Origin: Liolophura sinensis
Lineage: Eukaryota > Mollusca > Polyplacophora > Chitonida > Chitonidae
DNA length: 64,000 bases
Direction: 5' to 3'
Assembly: GCF_032854445.1 (NCBI RefSeq)
Contig: NC_088297.1
Coordinates: 20,347,127 to 20,411,126, forward strand
Positions 1-11,400 of the stretch are shown here, one piece after another (position 1 is the stretch's first letter; each line of letters begins with the position of its first letter). The notes below the pieces were generated by a model, which searched no databases, was not told the DNA's origin, and saw nothing but the letters and a program-made list of their open reading frames with translations. The position numbers and the translations under genes are program-made.

Positions 1-960
1 CTTATGTCGAGGGCTGATTAGAGCTACGATTTGCATGTTGACCGAACATACTTTTCACACCAAGCTTGCTTAGAAGACTGAAGTTCTACATTCTTCAAGT
101 TCCCACTTGGGAGATCTCCAGATTATATACAAGTAGTATACAAGTAGACCTCGCCACACGGGCGAGGTCTAGGCTAGTCGCCTTTTACACCAAGCTTGCC
201 TAGAGGGGTGAGGTCCTATCCCGCATGTTCACCGGACCCACACGGGAGAGGTCTAGGCTAGTCGCCTTTTACACCAAGCTTGCCTAGAGGGGTGAGGTCC
301 TATCCCGCATATTCGCCGGACCCACACGGGCGAGGTCTAGACTAGTCGCCTTTTACACCAAGCTAGCCTAGAGGGGTGAGGTCCTATCCCGCATATTCAC
401 CGGATCCACACGGGCGAGGTCTAGGCTAGTCGCCTTTTACACCAAGCTTGCCTAGAGGGGTGAGGTCCTATCCCGCATGTTCACCGGACCCACGCGGGCG
501 AGGTCTAGGCTAGTCGCCTTTTACACCAAGCTTGCCTAGAGGGGTGAAGTCCTATCCCGCATATTCACCGGACCCACACGGGCGAGGTCTAGGCTAGTCG
601 CCTTTTACACCAAGCTTGCCTAGAGGGGTGAGGTCCTATCCCGCATATTCACCGGACCCACACGGGCGAGGTCTAGGCTAGTCGCCTTTTACACCAAGCT
701 TGCCTAGAGGGGTGAGGTCCTATCCCGCATGTTCACCGGACCCACACGGGAGAGGTCTAGTCGCCTTTTACACCAAGCTAGCATAGAGGGCTGTCCTATT
801 CTGTATGTTCACCGGACACACACGGAAGAGCTGTTTACGCAAGTCGTCTTTTACACCAAGCTTGCTTAGAGTGAACTGTATAGGCTATAGTCGCCTTGTA
901 CGCCAAGCGTGCTTCTTCTGCATGTTCACCAGCTATATAGGCTTTTGTCAGCTTGTACAC
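1..960. repeat. 84-bp tandem repeat array (satellite-like)
   Basis: The block with CCTTTTACACCAAGCTTGCC recurs at 181, 265, 349, 433, 517, 601 and 685, exactly 84 bp apart, then at 764 after a 5-bp loss. Degenerate copies flank it on both sides (about 1-150 and 840-960). The central copies differ at only a few positions (for example ATTC or GTTC before ACCGG). The array may begin left of the window. No open frame runs through it, so it is non-coding satellite DNA. Confidence 0.93.
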
Positions 961-2360
961 GGTAACAGCAACAATTAAGCAAAGAAAACAAAGCAATTTC
1001 TATATGCTTCAAACAAATTATTATCATTTCCCCTGCTCAAGTTGCCCGTGTGACCTTTATAATGTTTATATGGCTCGTGGGAAGCCATCCCAACTCGTCA
1101 GTTTTAAACAAACGTCATGACGTCAAATTGCAAGCGTCAAAACATCGGCAGCGTTGGATTCGAACTCTTAGATCATTGTTCATAAATTGCAGTGTTATGT
1201 GGATCAGGATGCACAGTATATGACGAGTTAAAATGGACACCTGTTAAATCTGAAATAATTCATAGGTAAAACTGTGTAAACACCTTCAGCGCTTAACAGG
1301 TGTTTTTAATCAAATCCATAAATTTGCAAGCTGAATGGTGTTGCATGATTGCAATCGATATAATGACCCAATGTTAGACTCGATGTGGTGTGGAGGACAT
1401 TCTCCTACCGTTCAACCCCGAACTTCAGCATTACTTCAAACCCCACGTGTTGCTCCTATCAGTCCTTCCGTTAATCTCCCCGCCGCCCCCTACCCTCATC
1501 GTTGCCAACAGCTGGTGGATTTCAGTCACTTCTGCCCTCTTCTCCTCTCAATTACACATCCCTTGTAAGCTTATACGGACACAAGCGCCCACCTTCTATG
1601 TCTATTTTTAGTCCTTCTGCGTACCAGATCACCGTGACCCCCCATCTGAAGCCCCGCGTACTACTTAAACCACCTTAAACCGTGTCAGAATGATACGCGC
1701 CACAGATGCGGAAAACGGGGGTAGTAGGGGCTGTCCATGTTAACAACAGAACTTCTGAGTTATCTGCCGAGCATTTAGGACACGTCCTTGGGAGGTTTTG
1801 CAGAACTTTGAACTGTAGTTTTATACGTAGTCTGTCCCAGTTGTTCGAGATTGCATCATTCAGATGTCAGTGCAGTTTTCTTCGAGAAAGTTTTCGTAGT
1901 CGTGGAGGGATGCCGGTCGTCGGCTGGCCACTGGCTGCCCCCGAAAATAGACACTGGCGCGGCGGAAAGTTTGACTGCGGCAAGCGTGATCTTCCCTGCT
2001 AACTTCACCGAAGAGAGCTTTAGATCCTGTTCACCCCGGACGTTCACCTTGCGACCTTGGGAACGAGTTGGGATTTAGCGGGTAAGCAAACAGTTGCCAG
2101 CCCCTGGTAACAATGTAGAGACCTAAGATACACGTGGTTTACTGTGAATTGGGCATAGAGATTTAAGCCTGCATGTGTGGAACAAATGTGTAGAAGGGCG
2201 GGGGGCGCAGTTAAATGTTTAGCGTCTATTTCTGTACTGATAGTTACAAACAAAAACAGCATGAAAAGATAGCCTAACTAGGCACATACAAACCTTACCG
2301 GTTTGTTCTGTTTAACTGTAGAAGTGGCTGAAAAATTGCCGAAGAGGCGTTAAGCTTTAC
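961..2360. other. No recognisable gene
   Basis: Mostly unique sequence. Short open frames (up to 98 codons, around 1700-2080) lack splice context, codon bias or recognisable motifs. The stretch 1700-2080 is more GC-rich than its surroundings and could be an exon or promoter of an unseen gene, but nothing supports a specific call. Confidence 0.5.
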
Positions 2361-2399
2361 TCATTTATTTATTTATTTATTTATTTATTATTATTATTT
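2361..2399. repeat. (TTTA)n microsatellite
   Basis: Simple tetranucleotide repeat of TTTA/ATTT type followed by TTA triplets. It resembles the tail of the SINE family seen elsewhere, but no SINE body is attached. Confidence 0.85.
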
Positions 2400-2490
2400 G
2401 TCTACCTCTTTAACCAATTCCTTACAAGCATTGTGGTATTACAATTTGATCGAATGTAATAACGTATATGTCGACCTTACGTATACGCAT

Positions 2491-2726
2491 TGTACTAAAA
2501 GAAAAAAACAATGTTAGTTTTATGCAGTGTGTTGTGTGAGGAATGCTATGTATTTTGATGTTATGACATATTCAACACAATATTCTGTTAGTCTAACAGA
2601 ATCCATATGTTGAAGTAATAGAATACCCGTGCCTTGTTGACAGAATAATCTGCTGCAGTAACAAAATACATTCTACCATGACAACAGACTTCCTGGTAAA
2701 CTTAACAGATTATTTTTTGAGAGTAG
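2491..2726. mobile_element. MITE-like repeat, copy 1
   Basis: The right end (AACAGATTATTTTTTGAGAG) matches the inverted right end of the copies near 10.5 and 15 kb. The left end (TGTACTAAAAGAAAAAAACA) is a divergent inverted match. The interior holds several TCTGTTA/TAACAGA words, including a short palindrome around 2585-2602. At about 236 bp without coding capacity it fits a non-autonomous DNA transposon. The left boundary is weak. Confidence 0.45.
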
Positions 2727-2727
2727 A

Positions 2728-3215
2728 AGTATACTGCAATTTCCATTTAACTCACTCCGTGATAAAAAACGAAACAAACCAAGAATGCTTCAAGTTAATT
2801 TTATAATTGCGTGTACCCGTTGGAAGTGGGCGATTTACGCCATGACCAGAGCGTTATTATTTCTTAAATAATAAACCACCCCGCGTGTCTAAGTTTAAAT
2901 ATGTCATTTGCAGTATGAATACCCCCCACTGTGAACACGTGTACGACGTAGTGTTGCAAGACTTCATTAGCATAATTACCAGCCCAGTCAGACAGGGCCA
3001 TAGCTTACACATAGTATGTACCAAGATAGTATGGCACGGCTCGGTGAGCTATTAGCATACATGTATATGCATGTATACACGACCGGAGCGTCCTGATAAA
3101 ATAACTTGCAGGTAACTTACCTTGCATTTGCGTTTGAGGACCGAATAGATAGGTCTAATCATCTATACGCAATTGGTCGTTACAAGAGATGTTGTAAGAC
3201 CCATATTCGGTCGCC
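2728..3215. other. No recognisable gene
   Basis: AT-rich unique sequence between the MITE-like repeat and the minisatellite. No exon-like open frame or RNA gene was seen. Confidence 0.5.
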
Positions 3216-3967
3216 ATGTTGGACAAGGTAGTTACATTAATAAAAGAAACAGGGGTAGATAAATACTGGGGGTAGTTAGAGCAAGGGCAACATGGTAGTT
3301 ACACCATGAGAAACAATGTAGTTACATACTGGCAAACCGCATAAAAGCATGGAAAACAGTAGAGTTACATCACGGGAAATGAAGTAGTTAAACTGTAGGA
3401 AAACGGATAGTTACATGATGGGAAGCAGGGTAGTTACATCATGAGAAACATAGTAGGTAAATCATCTGAAACAGGGTAGATACAACATGGCAATAAAAGA
3501 AATTATATATCTTCGGAGCCAGGGCAGTTATGTCCTGGTTAACAGCATTTTACCATCCTAGGGAAACAAAGGAGCTCAGTTCTGGCAAACATCATAATTA
3601 CATTAAACATAACAACATATATAGTTACATCCTAGAAAATGGTGTATTTGGGAATGGGCGAGTTTTAACCTGGGAAATGGGATAATTATACTCAACAAAT
3701 ATTAATAGTTGCATTGTGTCACATGGGGTACCTCAGTCCTGGGAAACAGAATGGTTCAGTACTGCATGAAAATGGATAATTACAGCATGGAAAACAGGGT
3801 AGTTACATGCTGGAAAATAAGGTGGTTAAGTCCTGGCACACAGAACAATTTCAAGCTGGGGACCAGGGTAGTTACATGATTGGAAATAAGGTGGTTACGT
3901 CCTGGGAGTCAGGGTAGTTACATCCTTGGGTGTATTGTTTAATTCTTGGAAATAGGGTAATTAAATT

Positions 3968-4236
3968 TTGATTTGATTTGATGTGATTGGTGTTTTACGC
4001 CGTAGTAAAGAGTATTTCACTTATACGACGGCAGCTAGCATTATGGTGGGAGGAAACCGGGCAGAGCCCGGGGGAAACTCACGACCATCCGCAGGTTGAT
4101 GCCAGACCTTCCCACTAAGGGGCCTGAGAGGAAGCCAGCATGAGCTGGACTTGAACTCACCGCGACCGCATTGGTGAGAGGCTCCTGGGTCATTACGCTG
4201 CGCTAGCGCGCTAACCAACTGAGCCACGGAGGCCCC
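3968..4236 (-). mobile_element. Full-length tRNA-headed SINE, minus strand
   Basis: Read on the minus strand it starts with a tRNA-like head (GGCCTCCGTGGCTCAGTTGG, box A) and a box B-like GAGTTCAAGTCC. It continues through CGGATGGTCGTGAG and the conserved tail (CATAATGCTAGCTGCCGTCG, AAGTGAAATACTC) and ends in an AAATCAAATCAAA tail. A 12-bp target-site duplication GGTAATTAAATT flanks it (3956-3967 and 4237-4248). That proves retroposition into the minisatellite. The family could be a MetaSINE-type element, but I cannot confirm this. Confidence 0.9.
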
Positions 4237-4440
4237 GGTAATTAAATTCCGTAAAAGAACGTTGAACTATGAACAAGAACACTATGGGAAATGACATCGT
4301 TACATCCTAGGAAACGCATTAGGCACAAGTTAGTTCAATCCTTGAAAAAAAGGTAATTACCTGGAATCAGAATATATTTGCATTGATTTTTTAGGAAACA
4401 GTAGTTCAGTTGTGGGAAATGAGGTAGTTACACCCTGGGG

Positions 4441-4704
4441 AACAGTGTAGTTATATGTTTGGAAATATGATTTATCTTGGAAATCATGGTAGTTACTTTA
4501 TGGGAAGTAGCGTTGTTCATTCCGGGGAAACAGTGTAGTTATATGTTTGGAAATATGATTTATCTTGGGAATCATAGTAGTTACTTTATGGGAAGTAGCG
4601 TTGTTCATTCCGGGGAAACAGTGTAGTTATATGTTTGGAAATATGATTTATCTTGGGAATCATGGTAGTTACTTTATGGGAAGTAGCGTTGTTCATTCCG
4701 GGGA
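4441..4704. repeat. 88-bp higher-order repeat, three copies
   Basis: AACAGTGTAGTTATATGTTT begins at 4441, 4529 and 4617, and the next related unit begins at 4705, each 88 bp apart. The copies differ at only one or two bases. Each 88-bp unit equals four of the ~22-bp minisatellite units, so this is a recent local amplification within the older array. Confidence 0.95.
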
Positions 4705-4830
4705 AACAGTGCAGTTAAATAATTGAAAGCAGAGTGGTTAACCTACATACTGGGAAACAAGATGGTTACATCATGGGAAACTGGGTGGTTTCTGAGATAC
4801 GCGGTAGTTCGACTAATTTTACAATGAAGT

Positions 4831-6225
4831 TTTATTTTTATATACAGGGGCCGCCAAAGAGACAAAAAAATATCAGTTAGTGATATCAGAATTGAATATC
4901 AGTGATTACGAAATCTCACAAACTGGTGGACTAAAACAACCCAGATTACACTAATTTTCACACTTAGCTCCTTTGTCCATATACAGGTTACAACATTGCA
5001 ATCACTTTTAAAGCTGTCGAAGATTGTGTCCGGCATTGTAAAAGTTTTGAATGTCCGATTTTTACTTTTGAAAATCTCGGCCGCCTGGGACAGGTTGATG
5101 CAGGACTTTGTTACTAATACGTAGCGGCCCGCTGTCCGCGTTGGTCAGGTGTTCACATACTACAGGTCGTTTAACATGGAAATTCGTTCGGTCGCGGCAG
5201 AGAATGGCCACATAGGACATAGACGCTATATACAGGTGCCCGTAAGTACAGGTTTGACTATATATATATTTGTATCCCCGCCCGCCTTCTGATACGTTTG
5301 TCGAAAGTGTCACATCCGGTAGTTTGTAAGTCAGTAGTAACAAAAAAATATAAATAAATAAAACTACAAGCGTTTGCGAGAGTAACTGAATACGAGGTGT
5401 GTCCCTCACTATTGCAAGGTTGCCATGAATTGTTCTCATTTTCTGTAGACCCTTATGCATGTATCAGAGAAAAAACTAGCCGCTTTACGCACACTCTATT
5501 TATTACGGCATTAGACACGTCATGCTACATTTCTGGGAAGCCACGAGGTACAAGTAACTAAGCATGTAGATGTTGAGGTTCGTTGGGAAAAAGTTGTGTA
5601 AACACTGACACGCATTTTATCTCCACCCAAGATATAACCAGAATGACAACCTCACCCTCTTGCGAGAGAATGGGAGGGACCTGTTATACAAGCTGACTAA
5701 TGAGTGTAACCGTGTTTAATTGACTGGCGCATATATACTGTTGATTATTGTAGGGATGCACAATGCTGTAGGAAGTGTTTGATTTGCCATACAACCCACA
5801 CATCCCAATTAGTACCACATGTTTTTATGGCAGCAATTTAGGTCATAGCTAACAGGCGTGTTGCAGTGATAACGGTTACAACGCGAGGGCACATGCGTAG
5901 TTAATTGTTAGTTTTACTTATAGATGTAGTTGCACGCAGTTGATCACACCTTCTATTATGAGAATGCGATAGAAAGGTAACAGTTTTATTTAAAATGATT
6001 CGGTTCTATCATTTGCAATAATAGTATGACAATTGAAGATATTTCTCCTCTGTTGCAAAGCGGAGAAAAAACTATTCTGATTGCATGATAACAGTCCCAG
6101 TGTGCCAGCTTTAGGCATCCATGCAGTTGCGAACTATCATGTATTTATAAATGTTTATGTATTTTTATGGCCGAAGTTGTAAAAGTATTTACATATATTT
6201 GTTTAACCCTGCATGCATAGGCTAC

Positions 6226-6229
<4 letters not shown>
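4831..6229. other. No recognisable gene
   Basis: AT-rich sequence without exon-like features. A 132-codon minus-strand open frame (5062-5460) has no recognised motif or coding bias and is treated as chance. Confidence 0.5.

Positions 6230-6289
<60 letters not shown>
6230..6289. repeat. (AT)n microsatellite
   Basis: An uninterrupted AT dinucleotide run of about 60 bp. Open frames through it on both strands read as Tyr-Ile repeats and are artefacts. Confidence 0.98.
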
Positions 6290-6292
<3 letters not shown>

Positions 6293-6694
6293 GCATTCTT
6301 ATCAGAGAGGGTTTGGTTTTGGAACCGCGTCTCGTTGATAAAACAAAACACTATACTGTACAAAGAGTTTTTCTGTCGTAGAGATTAGACGTTTGTATGC
6401 GTGCAACAAGTTGTCTCTATGCTGGATTATGCTATCAAGATGTACACGTCATATTGCTTTGGATTGCTCTGACTGTCAGCTTGTTTTAGGTCTCCTTGAC
6501 CTGACACATAATCCCGGCACTGAAATAAAACTCGATTACGTGAGGGCATGTTCTCAACATTACTGTATGAATATACTTCAGGTATAGCATGTATAACTCA
6601 TTGTATAACGGTAACCGGGATTCATTTACTAGAACTTCCCTGTTGAAAAGACTCTCTCTATATATACTTCGTCAATATAAAAGCTGTTGTTACG
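6290..6694. other. No recognisable gene
   Basis: Unique AT-rich sequence between the (AT)n run and the palindrome. No exon or RNA gene was recognised. Confidence 0.45.
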
Positions 6695-6746
6695 CATGCT
6701 GCAGATCAGGTGCGATATATATATATCGCACCTGATCTGCAGCATG
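6695..6746. repeat. 52-bp perfect palindrome
   Basis: Bases 6695-6720 are the exact reverse complement of 6721-6746 with no spacer. The centre is an alternating AT run and the arms begin CATGCTGCAGATCAGG. It could extrude as a cruciform or fold as a perfect hairpin in RNA. Confidence 0.97.
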
Positions 6747-7594
6747 TCACTCAATCCATCTGTTAATATATCTATGCAGACAAAAGACAGTATCTCTTGT
6801 GATATTTTGGTTTGATGATAGTTTGAACAACATGTGCCCCAAGCTCTTTACCGTCAATCACATTTGTTTTTTGTTTTTTTTTTTTAATCTCCGTTACTCT
6901 CGCAGCACAGTTGCTCGAGTTACCTCACTCGACGACTATTCCTCTCTATGATGAATTTCTTTTCTTATAATATTATAACTTCGCCGCTGGCACCTGTTAC
7001 ATATATATCTATTGGAAAATGTCGCCACGACTTGGTCACAGTATTTTCTTTGCGGCTTTAAGTCATACTCATTCATTAATTTATAGCCTATAGCGTAGAT
7101 ATCTAGGTGCTTAAAGTTCAGCGCCCTCTTTGATTGGGTACATCTGGATACGAGCCAGTCAGGCGACTTCATCCCCGGTGAATGACAGCTTCGTCAACCG
7201 TAACAAGTAAACAAACACAGTGAGTCAATATAAGCACACGTTGTGCGTACACATGTATACGCTCTGTGATGCATGGGGCTTCGGAGGATGAAAATCGCAT
7301 GTCGAATGACGACACATATTCCTATGACTATATATTAAACTTATGCGGAGCCCTTTCGCATAAGTTAAATTGGAATCAAAGCGGTGTAGTCTGTTGTTCT
7401 TTCCTCCATTTGCTTTGATGTTTTATGAGCAATCTGGTGAAGTAGTGCTTTTGTTGTATAATAAAAGAGTGGTCTGGCCGCCACGGATTCAAGTCGAGAT
7501 TGGACGAGAAAAGGCACCCCATTTAAGCTGTATTTCTTCATTAACAGAGTATTAGGTTATATGGCAATTAAAACAACCAGTACAACTTGCCATG
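6747..7594. other. No recognisable gene
   Basis: AT-rich sequence with a poly-T tract near 6870. Short open frames (for example 6936-7172 minus and 7370-7555 plus) show no motif or splice context. Confidence 0.45.
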
Positions 7595-7694
7595 ATGAGT
7601 TGGGCTTCATCTCACAGTAGTTATGTTGGCGAGAGGCTCCTGGGTTATTATGCCGCGATAGACCTCTCTAACCACTAGGCCACGGAAGCCTCAA
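7595..7694 (-). mobile_element. SINE head fragment, minus strand
   Basis: On the minus strand it reads AGGCTTCCGTGGCCTAGTGG, then TTAGAGAGG and CCCAGGAGCCTCTCGCCAAC. These match the tRNA-like 5' part of the full-length SINEs at 3968 and 42593. The conserved tail is absent, so this is an incomplete or decayed copy. Confidence 0.75.
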
Positions 7695-10200
7695 AATCAG
7701 ATAATCGGGTCATTAAACCTAGTATAGTACTCAAACATTTCAACGCATTTAAAAAATCTAAAAAAAAATAATGAATGAAAAATGTATGTTTGCGCATAAT
7801 TTTCAGCTGCCCACAAGATCAATTTACGTCATTTTTTAGCTTTCTTTCCCATATAGATGATCGCAAAATACCAAGTGAAGCCTTCGTCTTTCTTTTTCTC
7901 GACCCGCGCTTGAACTCCAGGCCCCGGTACCACAAATCGTTCTTAGACATACGTCAAAAGTTCAATCACTAAATTTGGTATGTTCCTTTCCGTTGTTTTA
8001 GCTGAATTTTGTTTTGCAACAGGTTACCGAGAATTTTGTTATCATGCGGTGTTTCGACCTTCATACGTAAGAAACATATATTTTAAAGTGTTTTGAAATT
8101 TTGACTTAAGTCTGAGATCGCTTTGTGATCCGGAAGCCAGTGATAAGTCTTATACGTTCTTCATTGTACAGATGCGATTCATTTGCTCCTGCTGGTAAAT
8201 GCAATGGTAAACAGTTACCACATGATTTTTTGTGTAGATGTCCCTCCCACGGAGTCATCCATCACTCCGGCTTAAGGCTTGCACTCTAGGGTATAAATGT
8301 ACATAAGCTGTGGTTCACCCGCGTCGTGACTTCAACCTCCTGACAGTGATAATTTTTGTTATCGGAGATTCCATTCCATTACATATGGGATAAGGCATCA
8401 CATCTTGTAGCTCATACTGTAACAGTGATGTCAGTCGTAGCTGCTCTGGGCCAATCATCAGCACACTCTTTGGTAATGTGACTAGAGTATTGGAGACGAT
8501 TTTAGTGTGAAAGTGAAAAATATACCTTTTAGGTAAGAAATTCTTTCTTAAACAGAATGTGTCTGGCTTTCAAATGTGATAGTTTCAGTGTGTTGTAGTG
8601 TTTTAAATTTTAGGAATCGGCAAAAAACAGCAGGTCGCCCATTTAGCCCCGTGTTATATGTATCACCTTGTTTGGAACCTGGATACTCGAAACTAGCAGT
8701 GGACTCCAGGCTGTGTTTTTATTAGAAGTTAGACATACAGAAATAAAAAGAGGAAGTGAATAGCGACGTTATGCCCAAATCAAGCAAATAAGGAAATGGT
8801 CGATAGATACCAGCACTTCCTGCTTCCCGAAGAGTTGAGAAGGGTCAAATTAAAGAGTAGATTTCTGATAGGCAAGCTTCGCTTAGTTATAAAAGGAGAC
8901 TGACCATGCAAGAGCTCTCTCGTGCGGATCTGGTGATCAGAATAACGGTGTGTCTGTTTTGTTTAAAAGGTATAACATTTTAGTTTTGTGATATTCCATA
9001 ACCGAGATATCGCAGTTTAAAGTAAGCAAAATCGCGTGCATTAAAAAAATCGAAGTGTTCAGTTTAAACCAATCAAGGGCAAGTTATTTCTAGAACCTGA
9101 GATCGAAACTGTTTCCGATGACGTGATGCGAACAATTTTTGCCTTTTAACCATCTGTGCTTGGGCTACGAGTGACGCAACATCGTGTTTCTGGTTACTCT
9201 TATATATGGTGTCTTCCATGGCCTCGTAAGAAGTCCAGGTGAGTTACCAAATCAGAACAAACAGGCCGTGCTCGTTTTGTTCTCTTCCCGCCTCTCTGCC
9301 GAAATAACTGAGCTTATGTTATTTGTGGTCTTTTTTTTTCAACACAGTGTAAAGGTGGGTTTCGCATTTTAACTATTTAATTTATGTGTTTTTTTCTATA
9401 AATCTATAAATATGTATATAACATATAGAAATGGATGCATATTTGGAAAAGCCAGCATACAGATTTCTGGTTTTAAAAAGTTCTCGCTATAATACATCGG
9501 AAATAATGTGTTGATGTGGCGTTAAACCATGATCATTTATTCTCCATCTCCATTGTATGGCTATGACTTTGCCAGTCTGCCGTAGATACAGTCATTCAAT
9601 CATTTATTTTATCTGCCTTACTCTGAATCTAAAACGGTGTTAATGTCGTCTTTGTATATGCTTCAGATGACTTCCAATAAAACAGTCACTTTTGATAAAT
9701 TTTAGTTTTTGTTTCGATGAATTATCAGTGTTGAGGTCATATTTGTTCCGGTTTAGACATCCGGGTTTTATGTGAGATGGAAGTATTGCCTAATTATGGA
9801 CATTTACTGATATTTGTAAGTCTTTCCAGTATTTAAGCCTATTAAGTAGGTCTCTTTTCGTCCGTCTCGTTGGGTGCCATGGCGATATCGCGTCTGTGGC
9901 TTTGTCAAGTGACCTCTGTCATGTTGAGGCGGAAGTGTGTTTAGCCTTGTTAAGATGATAGACACGAGTCCCCAGGTTATCTTGGGTCATCGCACACATA
10001 TGTATATACACAGCGTATAGGTAATAAACCAGCACCCTTGGTGTTATTTGTACAGTATAAAAATTATGATGCAATTTTACGGAAAAATAATAATAAAAAT
10101 GAAAATGACAGTACTTCATGTACGGTCGTTTTACATGCATACACAAACTGTCATCTTTATATGTTCATGTCTTAAAAAGAATTGGTCTGTGAGAAATTTA
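7695..10200. other. No recognisable gene
   Basis: AT-rich intergenic sequence. No open frame over about 75 codons, no conserved RNA and no mobile-element ends were identified. Confidence 0.5.
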
Positions 10201-10204
10201 ACGT

Positions 10205-10340
10205 AAGACTGAATGAATGAACGAATGAATGGATTCATGGATGGGTGAATGAATGAATGAATTAATGAATGAATGATTGAATGGATGGATGGGTGAATAA
10301 ATTAATGAATGATTGATTGAATGGATTGATGGATGGGTAC
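10205..10340. repeat. (GAAT)n / (GGAT)n degenerate microsatellite
   Basis: Imperfect tetranucleotide repeats of GAAT, GATT and GGAT type, such as GAATGAATGAATGAATTAAT, run through this stretch. Confidence 0.9.
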
Positions 10341-10520
10341 GGTTTAAAGTAACATTGACAGTATTTCAGTCACATCATGGCGTGACCAGGTCAGAACCAG
10401 AGAACAGTTGTGGTTTTGCGATGAGAATGACGCCATCTGGAATCAAAACGCAAAGGAAACAAAACGTTAACTATTGTATGCATATGTGTAAAATATCGTT
10501 TAAATTATATATTAACAGCA

Positions 10521-10797
10521 TACACTCCAAGAAAATAATCTGATAATTTTAACGCAAAATCTGTTGTCTGAGTGAAGCTAGAACATGTTCTGTTATTGAA
10601 ACATAATACTGTAATCTGTTAACCTTATCCAATATTTATTTATTTATTTGATTGGTGTTTTATGCAGTACACAATATTTCACTTATACGAGGGCGGCCAG
10701 TATTATGGTGTGAGGAAACCGGACCAAGCCCAGGGGAAACCCACGACCATCCGCAGGACTCTCTGATAATATTTACAGATTACTTTTTTGAGAGTAC
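10521..10797. mobile_element. MITE-like repeat, copy 2, interrupted by a SINE
   Basis: The left end TACACTCCAAGAAAATAATC is an imperfect inverted match to the right end, which reads TGTACTCTCAAAAAAGTAAT on the opposite strand. That gives terminal inverted repeats of about 22 bp. The interior shares TCTGTT words with the copies at 2.5 and 15 kb. A 5'-truncated SINE is inserted at 10626-10757, so the element alone is about 145 bp. Confidence 0.65.
10626..10757 (-). mobile_element. 5'-truncated SINE nested in a MITE-like repeat
   Basis: The minus-strand reading gives the conserved SINE tail (CGGATGGTCGTGGGTTTCCC through AAGTGAAATATTG and ACCAATCAAATAAATAAATA). The tRNA-like head is missing, as expected for 5' truncation during reverse transcription. 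Confidence 0.85.
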
Positions 10798-11286
10798 ACT
10801 CAAATGATTGTCTAAAGTCAAATGTGTGGAACCTTCACCAAATATCGGCAAAATCGACGAGGGCATTTTTGATATCATATTTGGTCTCGCGTTAAATCTA
10901 AACTTCCGAAATCGTTGACAAAATTATCTTTAAAACGGATGAGAGGTCTAGAGGCCTCGCGAGATTGTATGCTACATGTAGATGTGTTAATGCTGCGGTT
11001 GGAGATCGGGGCTTCATCCTAACCTAACCACATGACATGTTGTGCGTGACTTCTAATCGGTCACCTACTTTGCAGCGGCTCGTAAGATATTATTAACAAG
11101 CCTTTGCTGACACGGTTTACTTAAAGACGCTTATAGATTTGCGGTTGTCCAGACCGTTTTGAGGTCAACGTTCGAGATCGTTTGCTCTATCGTATTAGCC
11201 TCTGATTTAAAATCTCGTGTGGCTGAATGCAGCACACCTATCGACGTGCATATGCATACACAGGTGAATAGAGTATCTCTCTATAT
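10798..11286. other. No recognisable gene
   Basis: Unique sequence; nothing supportable seen. Confidence 0.45.
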
Positions 11287-11400
11287 AAAGACCTCCCCCC
11301 GGACTCTGCCCGGTTTCCTCCCACCGTAATGATGGTGGCGTCGTATAAGTGAAATATTCTAGACTACAGCGTAAAACACCGATCAAATAAATGAATGAAG
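11287..11400 (+). mobile_element. 5'-truncated SINE, plus strand
   Basis: Contains CTCTGCCCGGTTTCCTCCCA, CGTCGTATAAGTGAAATATT and CACCGATCAAATAAATGAAT, the conserved 3' part of the SINE family. The tRNA-like head is absent. Confidence 0.88.

Larger units (their letters stand above)
3220..4830. repeat. Degenerate ~22-25-bp minisatellite (GGTAGTTACAT-type)
   Basis: The word GGTAGTTACATCATGGGAAA and variants of it recur dozens of times at roughly 22-25 bp intervals. Copies are strongly diverged, so the array is old. It is interrupted by a SINE at 3968-4236. A younger higher-order amplification lies at 4441-4704. Confidence 0.85.

Noticed and set aside
1-960. CRISPR-like array
   Set aside because: The 84-bp units repeat along their full length with no unique spacers, and the DNA is from an animal.
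5062-5460. 132-codon minus-strand open frame
   Set aside because: No recognised motif, low-complexity composition and AT-driven residues. No splice or promoter context.
6145-6381. Open frames rich in Tyr-Ile on both strands
   Set aside because: Translations of the (AT)n microsatellite.
7595-7694. A possible true tRNA gene on the minus strand
   Set aside because: The tRNA-like head is the SINE 5' region. It does not fold into a full cloverleaf with a matched acceptor stem.
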